From: M3007 sp031373665
GTDB lineage: Bacteria > Bacteroidota > Bacteroidia > Chitinophagales > Saprospiraceae
Assembly: GCA_031373665.1 (NCBI GenBank)
Contig: JANMMZ010000119.1
Span: 62,001-126,000, forward strand
DNA length: 64,000 nucleotides
Direction: 5' to 3'
This document shows, piece after piece, positions 1 to 9,064 of the stretch. The position numbers were made by a program, and so were the translations under genes. Position 1 is the first letter of the stretch, and the number at the start of each line of letters is the position of its first letter. The notes beneath the pieces were generated by a model that worked only from the letters and a program-made list of their open reading frames with translations, had not been told where the DNA came from and did not search any database.

Positions 1-70
1 TCACTTGTGCAAATAAAGCACTTGAAAAAAACACCAGCACCCAACAAAGCAATTGTCCGAATTTAAACAT
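1..70 (-). CDS. Secreted protein, N-terminal signal peptide only (runs off window)
   Basis: An ATG on the minus strand at 70-68 opens a frame reading MFKFGQLLCWVLVFFSSALF-AQV up to the window edge. This is a textbook Sec signal peptide: Lys at position 3, a hydrophobic core and an Ala-Gln cleavage zone as in other Bacteroidota exported proteins. Only about 23 codons are visible, so the function cannot be told. It is divergent from the metalloprotease at 495. Confidence 0.6.
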   Translation of the reverse strand, partial: MFKFGQLLCWVLVFFSSALFAQV

Positions 71-494
71 GACAGGAATGATTAAATAATGATAAGAAAT
101 TGAATAACGAGGAATATTAAAATATTCGAGGGCAAATATATTAAGATGCCCATATTTAATACTATGCTTTTTGTTTTTTTATGAAAAGACCTCTAATAAT
201 GAATAAATTGGCACATACGAGACAAATTGAAGGCTGTGCGGGGCTACTTATTGGTTTTTAGAAAAACAAACACCATTACTTGGACTGGCTTCAGCCCAAC
301 GAATTACCTTGGTACATGAAGCCTTGGATTGTAGATTTAAGCGTTTTTAGTGGTATAAAGAAGGGTAAATAGTATATAATTATTGTTATTACAAATAAAA
401 TAACTTTTTTTTGTTAAATATTGTTTTATTGATTGGTATTATATATACATTTGCGAATCAAAATTTTATTTTTTTCACAAATTCCTATCGTAAT
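71..494. other. Intergenic region between divergent secreted-protein genes
   Basis: AT-rich spacer of about 420 bp. Apart from the -7-like element at 446-453 I see no ORF with coding character, no strong hairpin and no RNA gene. A TTG-initiated extension of the downstream gene from 411 is possible but adds 28 residues before a clean signal peptide, so I treat it as non-coding. Confidence 0.5.
446..453 (+). promoter_or_regulatory. Bacteroidota -7 element for the metalloprotease gene
   Basis: TACATTTG matches the Bacteroidota -7 consensus TAnnTTTG. A TTG lies 22 bp upstream (421-423), slightly further than the usual spacing of about 19. Initiation near 460 would leave a 35-nt leader before the ATG at 495 and supports that start over the TTG at 411. 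Confidence 0.45.
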
Positions 495-2597
495 ATGCGT
501 AATTTTTTTTTAACTCTCGCTTTATTGTTGGTTTCTTTAATCGCCAACGCTCAATCATTAAAGCCCATCACTCAAATGGTGGCAACCGCCCAATCTCAAC
601 AGTCTTTTATAGACCGTTCATTTTTTCAAAAACCAAATTCTGACCTTTCTGCCCTCCCCGAAGTCAGCGCGGCATTGAACAACGCTATTCTATTAGAATG
701 GGACGAAGCAAAATTTCAAGCATTACAATCTAATGCCAACACACCTATTTCACTAACCTTGCCTTGGGAAAATGGACAGACCATCACCCTCGACTTGGTT
801 CCTGCCAAAAATTTCTCTAATGGATTTGCAGTACACACTGCCAGTTCAGGTGGTCAGGAAGTTGCTGTTGATCGTGGCATCCATTACTGGGGTATTGTAA
901 AAAATAACCCTAACTCATTGGTTACCATTAGTTTGTTAAATCATGAAATGATGGGTAGCATTGTCACTGAAAACAGTCGCTACACGTTAGGTGCCATTCC
1001 TAACAGGACTGACAAAGCCCACGTATTATATAATGTGGCTAACCTGACTTCTAATGAACTGTTTACCTGTTACACAGATGATGAACTACATCGGATAGGG
1101 GAGGAGGCTTCGGAAGCGGCTGACCGTTCTGCAGGGCCAGACAATTGTGTTCGCATGTATATTGAAACTGATTACACTATATTTCAAAACAAAGGCAGCC
1201 TTGCCAATGTGGTTTCTTACATGACAGGTGTATTTAGCCAGATTTCTGCTTTATATACCAATGAGTTAGTCAATGTAGTCTTACACGATTTGTTCGTCTG
1301 GGATGTTGCTGACCCATACACTGGCCCGTCAGCCAGTAACTACCTCAACCAATTCAGGACAGCCTTAAATGGTGTCTTCAATGGCGACCTTGCTCACCTT
1401 GTTGGTATTAATGGTCTCGGCGGCGTAGCCTATGTTGATGTGCTTTGCAACAGTGCTTATGGCGTGGGTTACAGCAGTATCAACGCCACTTATAGCAATG
1501 TGCCAACTTATTCTTGGACCATTGAAGTACTTACACACGAGATTGGTCATAACCTCGGTTCTCCACATACACATGCTTGCGCTTGGAATGGTAACAACAC
1601 CGCTATAGACGGTTGTGGCCCAACGGCAGGTTACAGTGAAGGCTGTACGGCAGCAAATCCAGTCAGCGGCACTATTATGAGTTATTGCCATTTGGTTTCA
1701 GGCGTAGGTATTAATTTTAACAACGGTTTCGGCCCTCAACCTGGAGACCTTATTCGTAATAAAGTTTATAATGCTCCTTGCCTCAATCCATGCGGCGGTG
1801 GCGGTGGCTGTACTTATGGTGCTATTAATTCTAATAACTTTGAAGCAGGATTCGGAATCTGGACTGACGGGGGTACGGATTGTATTCGTACAAACAATGC
1901 AACCTATGCCAATTCTCCAACCTTTAGCATCCAGTTAAGGGACAATACCAGCACCTCCACCACTACATTGGGCAATCAGAATTGGGCTTCTTATGACGAA
2001 ATAACAGTTGACTTCAGTTATTATACCGTTAGTTATGAAGCTGGCGAAGATTTCTGGCTTCAAAAATCCACCAACGGTGGCGCTTCCTATACTACTGTTG
2101 GTGACTTTAATGCTGGAACTCAATTCAGCAATGGTGTTCACAATAATGCAACCGTTGTAGTCCCTGGGCCATTTACCTCTACGACTCGTCTTCGTTTCCG
2201 TGGAGACGCATCTGCTGATGATGACCAGGTATATATTGATGATGTAGTTATCACGGGTTGTTTTCAGAACTTTACAAATCCGGGTGAAGAACGTGAAACG
2301 CCCGCGAACAGAGTAGTTACAGAAGAACTTAACAATGCAGGAATCACAGCACTTAGTTTTGGCCCAAATCCTGCATCTGATCAATTGATGATTCGTTTCG
2401 AGGCTGATTCAAACACAGAAATGAGCGTTTGGATGACTGATATAACTGGAAAATTGATGATACAGAATAATATTTCTGTCATAAAAGGTGATAATAACAC
2501 GATACTTCCGCTTGAAAAAATAAACAATGGTGTTTATATCCTTTACCTAAAGGCGGGCGATAGTATTATTACGGAAAAAATCGTAGTGTCTAAGTAA
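495..2597 (+). CDS. Secreted zinc metalloprotease (reprolysin-like, M12B type) with T9SS sorting domain
   Basis: Predicted extracellular zinc endopeptidase of 700 residues. The start at 495 is chosen because it opens directly with a signal peptide (MRNFFLTLALLLVSLIANAQ). A propeptide-like region of about 200 residues precedes the catalytic domain, which carries HEIGHNLGSPH at residues 348-358: the metzincin motif HExxHxxGxxH with three zinc-binding histidines and the catalytic Glu. The downstream SGTIMSYCH supplies the Met-turn. A Gly-rich linker near residue 435 leads to a jelly-roll-like domain, and the last 80 residues resemble a type IX secretion C-terminal domain (FGPNPASDQLMIRF ... NNGVYILYLKAGD). 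The family digests proteins outside the cell. A strong terminator follows, so it is probably monocistronic. Confidence 0.9.
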   Translation: MRNFFLTLALLLVSLIANAQSLKPITQMVATAQSQQSFIDRSFFQKPNSDLSALPEVSAALNNAILLEWDEAKFQALQSNANTPISLTLPWENGQTITLDLVPAKNFSNGFAVHTASSGGQEVAVDRGIHYWGIVKNNPNSLVTISLLNHEMMGSIVTENSRYTLGAIPNRTDKAHVLYNVANLTSNELFTCYTDDELHRIGEEASEAADRSAGPDNCVRMYIETDYTIFQNKGSLANVVSYMTGVFSQISALYTNELVNVVLHDLFVWDVADPYTGPSASNYLNQFRTALNGVFNGDLAHLVGINGLGGVAYVDVLCNSAYGVGYSSINATYSNVPTYSWTIEVLTHEIGHNLGSPHTHACAWNGNNTAIDGCGPTAGYSEGCTAANPVSGTIMSYCHLVSGVGINFNNGFGPQPGDLIRNKVYNAPCLNPCGGGGGCTYGAINSNNFEAGFGIWTDGGTDCIRTNNATYANSPTFSIQLRDNTSTSTTTLGNQNWASYDEITVDFSYYTVSYEAGEDFWLQKSTNGGASYTTVGDFNAGTQFSNGVHNNATVVVPGPFTSTTRLRFRGDASADDDQVYIDDVVITGCFQNFTNPGEERETPANRVVTEELNNAGITALSFGPNPASDQLMIRFEADSNTEMSVWMTDITGKLMIQNNISVIKGDNNTILPLEKINNGVYILYLKAGDSIITEKIVVSK

Positions 2598-2630
2598 TAC
2601 TTCGCATCACCTCACTATTTCGAATACAGA

Positions 2631-2666
2631 CAGGCGTTCGCACTAGCGAACGCCTGTTTTTTTTTT
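2631..2666 (+). terminator. Rho-independent terminator
   Basis: Perfect 10-bp GC-rich stem (CAGGCGTTCG with its complement at 2647-2656), a 6-nt loop and ten consecutive T, 34 nt after the metalloprotease stop. Confidence 0.93.
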
Positions 2667-2779
2667 AATATTTAAACCTTTATTTCAACACCGTTCCTAA
2701 AAAGCAATCATTTCTTATCACTTATCAACCCAACTACTACACTTATTAATACAGACAAGGTATGTTCAAATATGGCCGA

Positions 2780-2787
2780 TACATTTG
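2780..2787 (+). promoter_or_regulatory. Bacteroidota -7 element
   Basis: TACATTTG, a full match to TAnnTTTG, ends 24 nt before the ATG at 2812. No clear -33 TTG at normal spacing is visible. It is the same octamer as at 446-453 ahead of the neighbouring secreted protease. Confidence 0.5.
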
Positions 2788-2811
2788 TGGCATCATTAAT
2801 TAAACAACAAT

Positions 2812-4446
2812 ATGAATACTAAAATTTTAATTCTGCCATTTCTCTTGCTTTTGTGTACTATGAAAGCAAATGCACAATGTGGTCCGACTACAAATCTGAC
2901 CTACCAGTTTTCTACAGGAATCCACACCTTTGGTTGGGATGCTGTACCAGATGCTACCCAATACGAGTTTATGATTGTTGAGTCGGGTGGTTTCTCGGCT
3001 CCAGAATCTTTGGGTACTATGACGACCAATAGTTTTTCGACACCTGGCGGTGTACTCAGTGCAACGTACGATTATTGGATTATCACCACCTGCCAAAATG
3101 GAGATACGCACACTTCGGCAGTATTTACATTCACCATTCCTTGTCCTGAACCAACCAACCTCAGTACGACGAACATTGCTCAAACGAGTGCTACACTCAA
3201 TTGGTCTAATCCTTATGCCAGCGATCCGATGTATGGGCAAGGTGTTTACTTGTCTTATCGGCCAGTCGGCGGTACTTGGATCTCACTTGGCAGTTCGACT
3301 GGTGCTTCCTATAACTTGTCTAATCTGACACCAGGCACTAATTATGAATGGTGTGTCAACCTCAATTGTCCCTACTTTGACAGCGCACCTATTTTTGGGG
3401 CTTTTACGACCCTGAATCCGCCATGTCCAACTTCAGTATCTCAAAATATATTGAGTATCACCAATACTTCTGCTCAACTCAATTGGACTAGTGTGTCGGA
3501 TGCTCAATCCTATACTATCCAGTACAAACAGTCTAGCGGCAGTATCTGGACAACTATTACGACTACTAACAGTAATACTACTTACAATTTGACTGGATTG
3601 TTGATCAACACCCAATATAATTGGAAGATAGCGACCAATTGTTCGTATGGTCAGGGTAGTTTTTCTCCAGTCAATACTTTCACGACCAATTGTGTGAGTA
3701 TGAATAATAGTGCCAGTTTTATCCAGTATGCTCAAGTCAAGACACTTATCCGTCCATCAGGTGCGGAGCCTAATGGGTATGTTAACTATTTTGCTCCAGT
3801 GGATGCTCAAACTGGCAGTACCGTAACGATTAAGGTCAAAGCGGGATTCGTGGGTGGCAATTCGGCACATGATTTTGCGATCTATTTGGATCATAATCGC
3901 AATGGAATGTTTGATGTGAATGAAAAAATGGGTAACACTTATTTCATCTCCAATACTAGTACGAAAACTTACACGGTTACGATTCCTGCCAGTGCTTCAC
4001 TCGGCCATGCAAGGTTGCGATTGGTTCTTTTGAAACAAAATCAAGGTATTAGCATGAATGCTTGTGTTCCAGTGGGTTCATTTGGTGAGACGGAGGACTA
4101 TTGGCTCAATATTGTGGCACCGCCCAGTAACAAACCAATTGTTGGTTCGGAAAGTGAAATAATGATTGTAGAAAGAGATATGCCGACCACGGAAGATAAC
4201 GAAATTTCAGAAGTGGTGCTTTCACCAAATCCAACATCAGGAGATTTTACGATCAAATCCACCATCGGTATCTTGTCATATACTGTTTTCAGATCCACTG
4301 GCGACATTATCATTTATAAAAAACTGGAGGGTAGCCCAACATTCGTAAATGTTCCATTAGAGGTAGTGCCTGACGGAATTTATTTTGTGAAGGTAACGAA
4401 TATATACGGTGTTTCTACCACACAAAAGTTGTTGGTGTTAAATTAA
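2812..4446 (+). CDS. Secreted fibronectin type III / GEVED domain protein with T9SS sorting domain
   Basis: 544 residues with signal peptide 1-22. Three fibronectin type III-like domains follow (about 25-110, 112-200, 205-290), shown by repeated elements such as LNWTSVSDAQSYTIQYK and NTQYNWKIATNC. A GEVED-type domain lies at about 310-435, with its diagnostic IYLDHNRNGMFDVNEKMG and a closing GETEDYW. The last 75 residues are a T9SS type A sorting domain (LSPNPTSGDFTIKS, DGIYFVKVTN). No catalytic residues are apparent. Such proteins are exported and attached to the surface or released, and serve in adhesion or as accessory modules; the actual substrate is unknown. Confidence 0.88.
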   Translation: MNTKILILPFLLLLCTMKANAQCGPTTNLTYQFSTGIHTFGWDAVPDATQYEFMIVESGGFSAPESLGTMTTNSFSTPGGVLSATYDYWIITTCQNGDTHTSAVFTFTIPCPEPTNLSTTNIAQTSATLNWSNPYASDPMYGQGVYLSYRPVGGTWISLGSSTGASYNLSNLTPGTNYEWCVNLNCPYFDSAPIFGAFTTLNPPCPTSVSQNILSITNTSAQLNWTSVSDAQSYTIQYKQSSGSIWTTITTTNSNTTYNLTGLLINTQYNWKIATNCSYGQGSFSPVNTFTTNCVSMNNSASFIQYAQVKTLIRPSGAEPNGYVNYFAPVDAQTGSTVTIKVKAGFVGGNSAHDFAIYLDHNRNGMFDVNEKMGNTYFISNTSTKTYTVTIPASASLGHARLRLVLLKQNQGISMNACVPVGSFGETEDYWLNIVAPPSNKPIVGSESEIMIVERDMPTTEDNEISEVVLSPNPTSGDFTIKSTIGILSYTVFRSTGDIIIYKKLEGSPTFVNVPLEVVPDGIYFVKVTNIYGVSTTQKLLVLN

Positions 4447-4484
4447 GTACCAGTGAAATCATGATCTTTAAAAACCAAATTCAG

Positions 4485-4514
4485 AGAGGGTTGTCGGTAA
4501 CGGCAATCCTCTTT
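4485..4514. terminator. Weak hairpin between convergent genes
   Basis: GAGGGTTG (4486-4493) pairs with CAATCCTC (4504-4511), with one G-U pair, followed by only three T. It lies between the 3' ends of the GEVED protein and the LytTR regulator, the place for a shared terminator, but the T-tract is poor. Confidence 0.35.
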
Positions 4515-4519
4515 GCTAG

Positions 4520-5275
4520 TTATTGGTGCTTATCAAGATAGGTCAATACCGTATCTCGTTTGCGCTGAGACACTGGTATTTGCTCGCCTCCAGCCATGAC
4601 GAGGCAGCCGCCTTCATTTTTGTCAAACCTGCTAATCAAACGTGAATTGACTAAGTAGGAATGATGACATCTAAGGAATTTGAATGCTTCAAACAGGATT
4701 TCGTACTCTTTGAGATTTTTGGAGATTAAAATACTAGACATTCCTTTGATCACGAATTTGGTATATGGCCCATCCGCTTGACAAAAAATAATATCGCTGA
4801 CTTTAACAAAATAGGTGCCATTGGTATCTTTTAGGGCAATTTTTTGATGCTGATCTACTTTATTTGAAATCTGTGACATCAATATGTCCAATTGTTGCTG
4901 GAGGTTATTCTGTTCAATGTTTTTGAGTGCCTTTTGCAGGGTGGATTCGAGGGCTGAAGGGCTGATTGGCTTGAGTAAATAATTGATCGCACTAAATTCA
5001 AAGGCTTGTATCGCATATTGATTGTGTGCCGTCGTAAAGATCAGTTGAAAACTGGGGTTATCTATTTTTTTCAAAAGGTCAAACCCTGATCCATCTTCCA
5101 TTTCAATATCCAAAAACAGAATTTCTGGTTGATAAGTATCAATTTTTTGCAAGCTGTCATAGACACCTGACGCTTCTATCAAGGACACCTGATCGCCTAA
5201 ATAGTGGCGGATAAGTTTGGCGAGTGATGTCCTGATAGGTGTTTCATCATCTACTATAAGAATTTTAGGGCTCAT
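4520..5275 (-). CDS. LytTR-family response regulator
   Basis: 251 residues. The receiver domain (1-120) has the acidic pair DD at 9-10, the phosphoacceptor Asp56 in EILFLDIEMEDGSG, and the conserved Lys in LLKPIS near residue 102. The C-terminal 100 residues are a LytTR DNA-binding domain (FCQADGPYTKFVIKG, FLRCHHSYLVN, GGEQIPVSQRKRD). The sensor kinase gene upstream overlaps it by 11 bp, so the two are translated together and form a two-component system. Targets are unknown; family members usually act on exported or cell-wall functions. Confidence 0.95.
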   Translation of the reverse strand: MSPKILIVDDETPIRTSLAKLIRHYLGDQVSLIEASGVYDSLQKIDTYQPEILFLDIEMEDGSGFDLLKKIDNPSFQLIFTTAHNQYAIQAFEFSAINYLLKPISPSALESTLQKALKNIEQNNLQQQLDILMSQISNKVDQHQKIALKDTNGTYFVKVSDIIFCQADGPYTKFVIKGMSSILISKNLKEYEILFEAFKFLRCHHSYLVNSRLISRFDKNEGGCLVMAGGEQIPVSQRKRDTVLTYLDKHQ

Positions 5276-7106
5276 GAATAATCGGTAATTTTATAGTAAC
5301 TGTCACACCCTCCTCTATATTGCTTATGATGTTAAAAGTAGCATTGGTTTTTAGTTTTAAGTTAAGCAAATAAATTCTGTCTTTGATGATTTGTGATGCA
5401 CGACTCACGTAGGGTTTTGCTACCGAAGCAGTGTAATTTAATCCTCGGCCATTGTCATATACGCTTATGAGAATGCCCTCTTTATCTTGATCAAACTTGA
5501 TTTTCAGGACACCTTTATACGACAAATTTGTAAAACCATGCTCCACCGAATTTTCGACAAATGGTTGTACAATCATAGATGGGATGAGTAAATCATCAAC
5601 ATCAAGGTTTTGATCACATTGTATAGAAAAATCAAATTTGCCTGGAAAACGCATCTGCTGAAGTTCCAGATATTCACGCAAAAAATCATCTTCTTGTTTT
5701 ATAGTCACATATTCTCGATAGGTGTTTTCCAGCGTTTGGCGCATGATGTGCGAAAACTTAGACAGGTTTTCGGCAAGGACAATAGAATCCGTATCATTGA
5801 TGGCAAAACTCTGAAGAGAACTCAGGGCATTGAAGAAAAAATGAGGATTCATTCTGGCTCTGTTCAATCGCTGTTCAGTTTCTAGTATTACTTGTTTTTG
5901 TTTGAATATTTTTTGTCGGTATTGGTAATAAACAATCATTGCTAATAACGCTAATGACAACAACCCAATCCATAAGAACTTGCGCTGATTGCTAAGGTCA
6001 AGTATGGTATTTTCATAGTTTACTTTTTGGTACTTTTGCTCCAATTCGTTGATGATTGTACTGCGCGATACATTAAATAGGCTGTCAGACATGGAATTAT
6101 ATTCTTTGAGTGCTGCCAAGGCTCTGTCTTTTTCGCCGATCATTTCGAATACCTCTGCGCCTTGTTTGAGTATATTGGCCACAAAAGCAGGTTGTATGTA
6201 TTTTCTCGCATAATGAATAGCGGAATCTTGATGTGCCGCTGCGGCTTTGAAATCCTGCATTTCGACCAAAGTAAGTGCCTTGGTTTGAAAATATGTGTGG
6301 ATATATTGGAGGTCTCCAGTCTTTTTTATGTAATAGTACGTTGAATCATGGAAGGACAAACTCTGCTGAAAATTTCCATGGCGGTATGCAATGGCCTCTT
6401 TGAGTTGAAAGGCATATTGTATTTGTTTATAAAGTTGATATTTTTGGGCAATATCGAGTGCTTTGTTGGCGAAAATAGCGGTGCTATCCAGCAGTTTTTT
6501 GTCTCCAATGAGTGCAAAGTTAGTTTCATAGATACGACCCAGCCAATTGTAATACAGTGCCAATTTGTAGTTTTCAGGCTGTCTTTCTATCAATTTTAAG
6601 GCTGTTAAAACATAGGGCGTTGCTTTGGCATCTTGGTTTTGCCTACATAATATGGTATATATGATAGAAATAGCAGATAGCGTTTTTTCATCGTTTTGCA
6701 TTTTTTCGGCCAGTGCCAATGCATCAAAGGCATACTTAGTCCCCAACTCTATACTATCAATTTTTTGATAATAATCTGCTTTGTACCGCGCTATATCAAC
6801 AGCAGTCAATTCCTTGCAATGGATGGTTTTCTCTATTTTTTCAAGACTATTAAAGAGCCCGGGAATAAGGGAGAACCTCCTTTTTTGGGTAAAATACCTG
6901 ATCTCTTGACAGCCCCCCAAAAACTTACAATAAGCATCAGGTGAGGTCTTGAGTTTATTGTACCACGACTGGATGGCGGTCGTATCCATGATTTCATTTG
7001 CAAAATCAATGGCTTTTTCGTTTTGTGAATACAGAAGGCATTCACATTTTTGCCCTGTTACACTTGAGGTCAAAAACAACAGAAAAGGAAGTACGAAATA
7101 GCGCAT
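5265..7106 (-). CDS. TPR-containing sensor histidine kinase, LytS type
   Basis: About 613 residues. I choose the start at 7106 because it opens with a signal-like stretch MRYFVLPFLLFLTSSVTGQ; an in-frame ATG at 7157 adds 17 residues. A periplasmic domain of TPR-like helices runs to about residue 370, a single membrane span (FLWIGLLSLALLAMIVYY) follows, then a His_kinase domain with phosphoacceptor His422 in NPHFFFNALSSLQ. The GHKL ATPase part has the N box PFVENSVEHGF and the G1 box YDNGRG. This split (periplasmic TPR, membrane span, LytS-type kinase) is common in Bacteroidota. It signals to the overlapping LytTR regulator. Confidence 0.93.
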   Translation of the reverse strand: MRYFVLPFLLFLTSSVTGQKCECLLYSQNEKAIDFANEIMDTTAIQSWYNKLKTSPDAYCKFLGGCQEIRYFTQKRRFSLIPGLFNSLEKIEKTIHCKELTAVDIARYKADYYQKIDSIELGTKYAFDALALAEKMQNDEKTLSAISIIYTILCRQNQDAKATPYVLTALKLIERQPENYKLALYYNWLGRIYETNFALIGDKKLLDSTAIFANKALDIAQKYQLYKQIQYAFQLKEAIAYRHGNFQQSLSFHDSTYYYIKKTGDLQYIHTYFQTKALTLVEMQDFKAAAAHQDSAIHYARKYIQPAFVANILKQGAEVFEMIGEKDRALAALKEYNSMSDSLFNVSRSTIINELEQKYQKVNYENTILDLSNQRKFLWIGLLSLALLAMIVYYQYRQKIFKQKQVILETEQRLNRARMNPHFFFNALSSLQSFAINDTDSIVLAENLSKFSHIMRQTLENTYREYVTIKQEDDFLREYLELQQMRFPGKFDFSIQCDQNLDVDDLLIPSMIVQPFVENSVEHGFTNLSYKGVLKIKFDQDKEGILISVYDNGRGLNYTASVAKPYVSRASQIIKDRIYLLNLKLKTNATFNIISNIEEGVTVTIKLPIIHEP

Positions 7107-7425
7107 GGTGGAATTGTTTGACATATAAAAAGGGACAAATAAAATGCTAAATGCCATTGTCGCCCCAATCTAATTAATAAGTGATTAGAATGGATTAATA
7201 AGCGATGAAATAACGGATTAGGTTTTCTATTCTAAGCATTTTATTTTATCTTTTCATACCAACTAAGTTTTCACGAACTATTGAATTAAGTAAACACCAT
7301 CTTTCACTAATATTCCCGCCGCTGGTACAAATACTTGTTAGTGTACTGATGTTCAATTACTTCCGTCCGCACAAATATAAGCCACTTTTGGGAGTCCACA
7401 AAGCGTTACAGCAAAAACAGGCCAG
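7107..7425. other. Intergenic region, nothing recognised
   Basis: AT-rich stretch between the sensor kinase start and the esterase remnant. No coding-like frame, strong hairpin or full TAnnTTTG match was found. Confidence 0.4.
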
Positions 7426-7755
7426 TTATTCAACTTTCTCATCACTGGTACTTAGAGCGGTTGAGGTTTTTTTTACTGAGTCCAAAATAGTATTTTCCAG
7501 CCATTTTTCACCTTTTTCGGTCACTTAGCCTACGGCGGATGAAAAATGTCCGTCGCCATCTAACACATAGACAACGGGATATTTTTGGTTAGCACCATCA
7601 GGGATATGCACCCAAATTTTTCTTTGTTCGCCCAATATCTTGGATTGGAGGCTGTCAATGTTGCCAATGACGATGTTTTGGTTATCTACTTTTCCTTGTG
7701 CAAAAACAAGACTGGCCAAAAGGCAAAACGCGAGGAATAAGGATGTTTTTTTCAT
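7426..7755 (-). pseudogene. Remnant of a secreted alpha/beta-hydrolase (esterase D type)
   Basis: The frame opens at 7755 with signal peptide MKKTSLFLAFCLLASLVFAQ and continues into the typical N-terminus of secreted Bacteroidota esterases (LGEQRKIWVHIPDG, YPVVYVLDGDGHFSSAVG). It stops at a TAA at 7525-7527 after 76 residues. The same frame then stays open for another 32 codons (VTEKGEKWLENTILDSV...) to a second TAA at 7426. Family members are about 270-380 residues, so the catalytic Ser/Asp/His portion is missing and the gene is dead unless a short product has a new role. Confidence 0.75.
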
Positions 7756-7940
7756 ATTATTATTGGATTGTTAAAAATGCATTTTGTCTTTGCAAATTAG
7801 AAGTTCAAGTTCTAATTTGTAAAGACAAATTGTACCTTTGCGTTCATGTTTATAGCACGAATTCAAGGCAATAATAAACATTATGCGAAAAATTTTCGTA
7901 AATGAGCCGATAGTTTGCATCTCGTCAAAAGTGCCACATC

Positions 7941-8800
7941 TTGGCCAGAAGCCGAAATGACGGCGCATTTACAAATTTTTTCTACATAATCTCTAATATT
8001 AGCCATGGACGGGCAAGGGCAATGCCATCGTGGTCATTGGCCACAGACAGACAGGTGAGCAAAACCACTCTTGTACGTCAGCTATCGGAAGCGTTGCATC
8101 AAAACATCCTTTATCTAACCTCCGCAGGCCCAAAAAATTCTCGCCGATTTGAGCGACGGACTCATGTACAAGACCTGCTTACGCTCGACCAAATCAAAAA
8201 ACCTGCTCCGTTGGTCAAATTGTTGCAGGCCCCTGTAGATAGCCTGCTCCCCAAAAATGGACGAATCATCGTCATCCCAGACGGTATTCTGACCTACATT
8301 CCTTTCGAAGCCCTGCTATCCGAACAACCAAGCGGTATATTTAAGACAGGGCGTTATAAGTATTGGGTGCTTGACCATGAGATAAGTTATTGCTACTCCG
8401 CTACGCTCCTCCGCGAGATGCGCAAACGAAACACCGAATGACAGCATTGAAAATGAATGGCTCTACGTCCGCGAAATCTACAACCTCTCCCTCAACGCTG
8501 ACCTTGTACCGTTGAGTGCCTGCGAAACAGGTCTCGGAGAATTGCGACGGGGGGAGGGCATTATCGGGCTTACGCGAGCCTTTACTTACGCAGGTGCAAA
8601 AAGCATCGTCAACTCGCTTTGGGCGGTTGATGACGGTCGCACGAAGGGTTTTATGGTTGATTTTTAAAGCTGGGGATCGCAAGGACTCCGCACTGGCTGC
8701 CGCAAAACGGTTTTTTATCCGTACGGGTAAAACAGATTCGCATCCGTTTTTTTGGGCTGGATTTATTGGGATTGGGGATATGTCCATGATTAAGTTTTAA
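7941..8800 (+). pseudogene. Decayed CHAT-domain protease (caspase-like), three frames with an internal deletion
   Basis: Segment A (frame of 7941, to 8441) holds LLPKNGRIIVIPDGILTYIP and DHEISYCYSATLLREM, the N-terminal half of a CHAT domain. Segment B (8437-8667, another frame) holds ENEWLYVREIYNLSLNADLV and the catalytic-Cys motif LSACETG with RGEGIIGLTRAFTYAGAKSI. Segment C (about 8669-8800, third frame) holds the C-terminus, DSALAAAK then SHPFFWAGFIGIGD. The stretch that normally bears the catalytic His (ATHG motif) between A and B is absent, so about 100 residues were deleted as well as two frameshifts. The N-terminal TPR part expected in this family is also missing. Confidence 0.85.
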
Positions 8801-8973
8801 ACCCGTGTTAGATTAAAAATCAGCCATTACTTCGATCCTCCACCACCAAAAAATACTACGAACCCATCTTGCGCAGCAGGATTTTATATCCTTTTCGTTC
8901 CTGAATGATTTGTGCGTTGGTGCACGCAATGCTATCTTGCATGGCTAGTTTTTGGAATGCGCGTTCACCCCCC

Positions 8974-9003
8974 AAAAAAAAGCGGCGTGCCTTTGCACAC
9001 CGC
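8974..9003 (-). terminator. Rho-independent terminator of the Crp/Fnr gene
   Basis: Read on the minus strand: a 9-bp stem GCGGTGTGC / GCACGCCGC (one G-T pair), 4-nt loop, then eight T. It lies 62 bp past the stop of the gene at 9065. Confidence 0.88.
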
Positions 9004-9064
9004 CCGGATAAAATCCATTCTATCGTATGAAGTAAAAAACTGTTAACTCAAAACAGGGGCAGCA

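Noticed and set aside
411..494. TTG-initiated 28-residue extension of the metalloprotease
   Set aside because: It would bury a clean signal peptide and lies across the likely -7 promoter element.
7771..7968. 65-codon minus-strand frame between the two decayed genes
   Set aside because: No signal, domain or coding bias; overlaps the start of the CHAT remnant.
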